A stretch of 64,000 nucleotides of DNA, from contig JNVV01000017.1 of assembly GCA_000733355.1 (NCBI GenBank), positions 347,792 through 411,791 on the forward strand, in the 5' to 3' direction. Shown here piece after piece: positions 63,034 to 64,000 of this stretch; the first letter of the stretch is position 1, and every line of letters begins with the position of its first letter. The notes beneath the pieces were generated by a model. It saw nothing but the letters and a program-made list of their open reading frames with translations. It made no database searches and was not told where the DNA came from. The position numbers and the translations under genes are program-made. This DNA is from Falciphora oryzae (Eukaryota; Ascomycota; Sordariomycetes; Magnaporthales; Magnaporthaceae).

Positions 63034-64000
63034 TTAAGGGCGCGGAGCAGACGGTTCCTCATGGACGCCCCGTGGTGACGGGTGCTCCTTGGAGTCCACG
63101 TATTCGTCGAGGCTCGAGCCTTCATCCTGCTGCTGCACCACCGTCGTGCCTGCCGGGGTTTCTTCGCCAGACGACCGTGCTTTCTTGTTTGCCGCTTGGA
63201 TGAAACCGTCTCGGTACTGCTTCGCCAAGCCGCGGGCGTTCCTGAAGGCAGTGGCGCCTTGGACGAAGGTTTCACGGTTGTTTGTCATGCTGAACGACCC
63301 CAGCTCAGTTATGTGGTACTCCGGCCGTCCTCCGGGAATGGCCGGCTCGGTAATGTGGTGCGCGTATAGCTGAAGGGACCCGGTCCCGCCGTAGTAGGCC
63401 GAGCTGAACGTGTAGGGTCTCCCGTCATAAACGGGCTCGCCATTGCCGTAGCTCTGCAGGCTGTGTATTCCGCGGGCTCCAATCGCCCCGTCGTAGCGTG
63501 CCTGTCTCTGCATTACGGCTGCAGATCCATCCGGTCCTTTGAACTCCGTAAAAAAGTTCGGCACCATGGGTTTGTTTTCCATGGTTGAGGGGATGATGTG
63601 ACGGCTGAGCTCGTCGCGGATGGATCGATCAAGTTCCTTGGGACGCGCGCCGTAGTAGAGATCGGGCTTGGCCGCTGCCAGGGAGCCGTCCGTGAGCGGG
63701 GCGAGATTCCCAAATGCCGTGTCCGTGGAGGACGGTTGGTCCGTCGTACCAACAATCGCAGGAAAGACACGCATTTTCACGTCCCCTTCGTCCTTGGCTC
63801 GAGCGTTGGCCCTTTCGAAATTCGAAAAGTTTTCGTCAGAGAATCGAGAAGGTGAAAGCGATGGCCTTCGGGCTGCGAGTGCGGAATCCAAATCCTCCAC
63901 ATTTGGCGCCTGCGAATCCCAGATCGGGTGTATGTCGTGGTCGTCAAAGTGCTGTTCGCACGCGCGGTTGTAGGGCGTTATCGATTTGTTGGTTTTCGAG
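63034..64000 (-). CDS. DUF7924-type protein, 5' end beyond the window
   Basis: The frame is open from the right window edge (reading SKTNKSITPYNRACEQHFDD) to the stop at 63034, at least 322 residues. Family landmarks in order: RRPSLSPSRFSDENF, AFGNLAPLTDGSLAAAKPDL with YYGARPKELDRSIRDEL, PNFFTEFKGPDGSAAVMQRQ with ARYDGAIGARGIHSLQSYG, YAHHITEP, and NRETFVQGATAFRNARGLAK. The invariant-looking E-F-K-G in FFTEFKG would suit an E-x-K nuclease-like core, but that is inference. The tail is Gln/Glu/Pro-rich. Members are common in accessory regions of ascomycete genomes and uncharacterised. Confidence 0.82.
   Translation of the reverse strand, partial: SKTNKSITPYNRACEQHFDDHDIHPIWDSQAPNVEDLDSALAARRPSLSPSRFSDENFSNFERANARAKDEGDVKMRVFPAIVGTTDQPSSTDTAFGNLAPLTDGSLAAAKPDLYYGARPKELDRSIRDELSRHIIPSTMENKPMVPNFFTEFKGPDGSAAVMQRQARYDGAIGARGIHSLQSYGNGEPVYDGRPYTFSSAYYGGTGSLQLYAHHITEPAIPGGRPEYHITELGSFSMTNNRETFVQGATAFRNARGLAKQYRDGFIQAANKKARSSGEETPAGTTVVQQQDEGSSLDEYVDSKEHPSPRGVHEEPSAPRP

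Noticed and set aside
1..64000. tRNA, rRNA or CRISPR arrays
   Set aside because: No cloverleaf, conserved rRNA block or regularly spaced repeat-spacer array was seen. The short tandem repeats at 19394 and 37790 have no spacers.

Overview
The window is a draft-assembly piece of a filamentous ascomycete genome (Pezizomycotina, probably Sordariomycetes). Three things point there: short GT..AG introns of 50-80 bp, families known mainly from such fungi (PD-(D/E)XK_12-like, DUF7924, DUF7703, PNP-type NLR modules, a highly reducing PKS tail, LysM), and old transposons whose coding regions are broken mostly by TAA/TAG stops explicable by C-to-T change, as repeat-induced point mutation (RIP) would leave. 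Family names come from recalled motifs; no search was run. Two N runs (13674-13605+1000, i.e. 13674-14605, and 29657-29856) are assembly gaps. I saw no tRNA, rRNA or CRISPR.

Region 1 (1-27 kb) is a transposon nest. It holds a dead pogo/Fot1-like transposase; a foldback (TA-flanked, long-arm) DNA element family with two complete copies and one cut by a gap; a complete 7.8 kb Copia LTR retrotransposon with a perfect 5-bp target duplication; a broken kinase / KilA-N-like / homeodomain gene split by two solo LTRs; a LINE 3' end; and five of the window's six copies of one solo-LTR family. The Copia element is the most unusual object: its gag-pol (minus strand) is full of stops, while a three-exon gene with its own TATA box lies on the opposite strand between pol and the LTR and is fully open.

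Region 2 (27-44.8 kb) is a gene island mixing housekeeping and accessory genes. An intact CDP-alcohol phosphotransferase (choline/ethanolamine phosphotransferase) is followed by a broken protein kinase gene, a divergent pair of PD-(D/E)XK_12-like genes (one lacking its catalytic middle), a Pro/Gln/His-rich protein, an AAA ATPase with one frameshift, a Tc1/mariner remnant, and an intact PNP-type phosphorylase next to a degenerate NACHT-like fragment.

Region 3 (44.8-64 kb) holds a second Copia-type solo LTR, a spliced orphan gene, an intact DUF7703-type membrane protein, a ZIP transporter fragment, a solo LTR, remnants of a secreted protein and of a PKS 3' end, a LysM fragment, a 768-residue acidic repeat protein, a helicase-like remnant, a frameshifted APH-family kinase and the 3' part of a DUF7924 gene running off the right edge. 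Many genes here survive only as 3' ends, so the region looks like a fast-changing accessory compartment.
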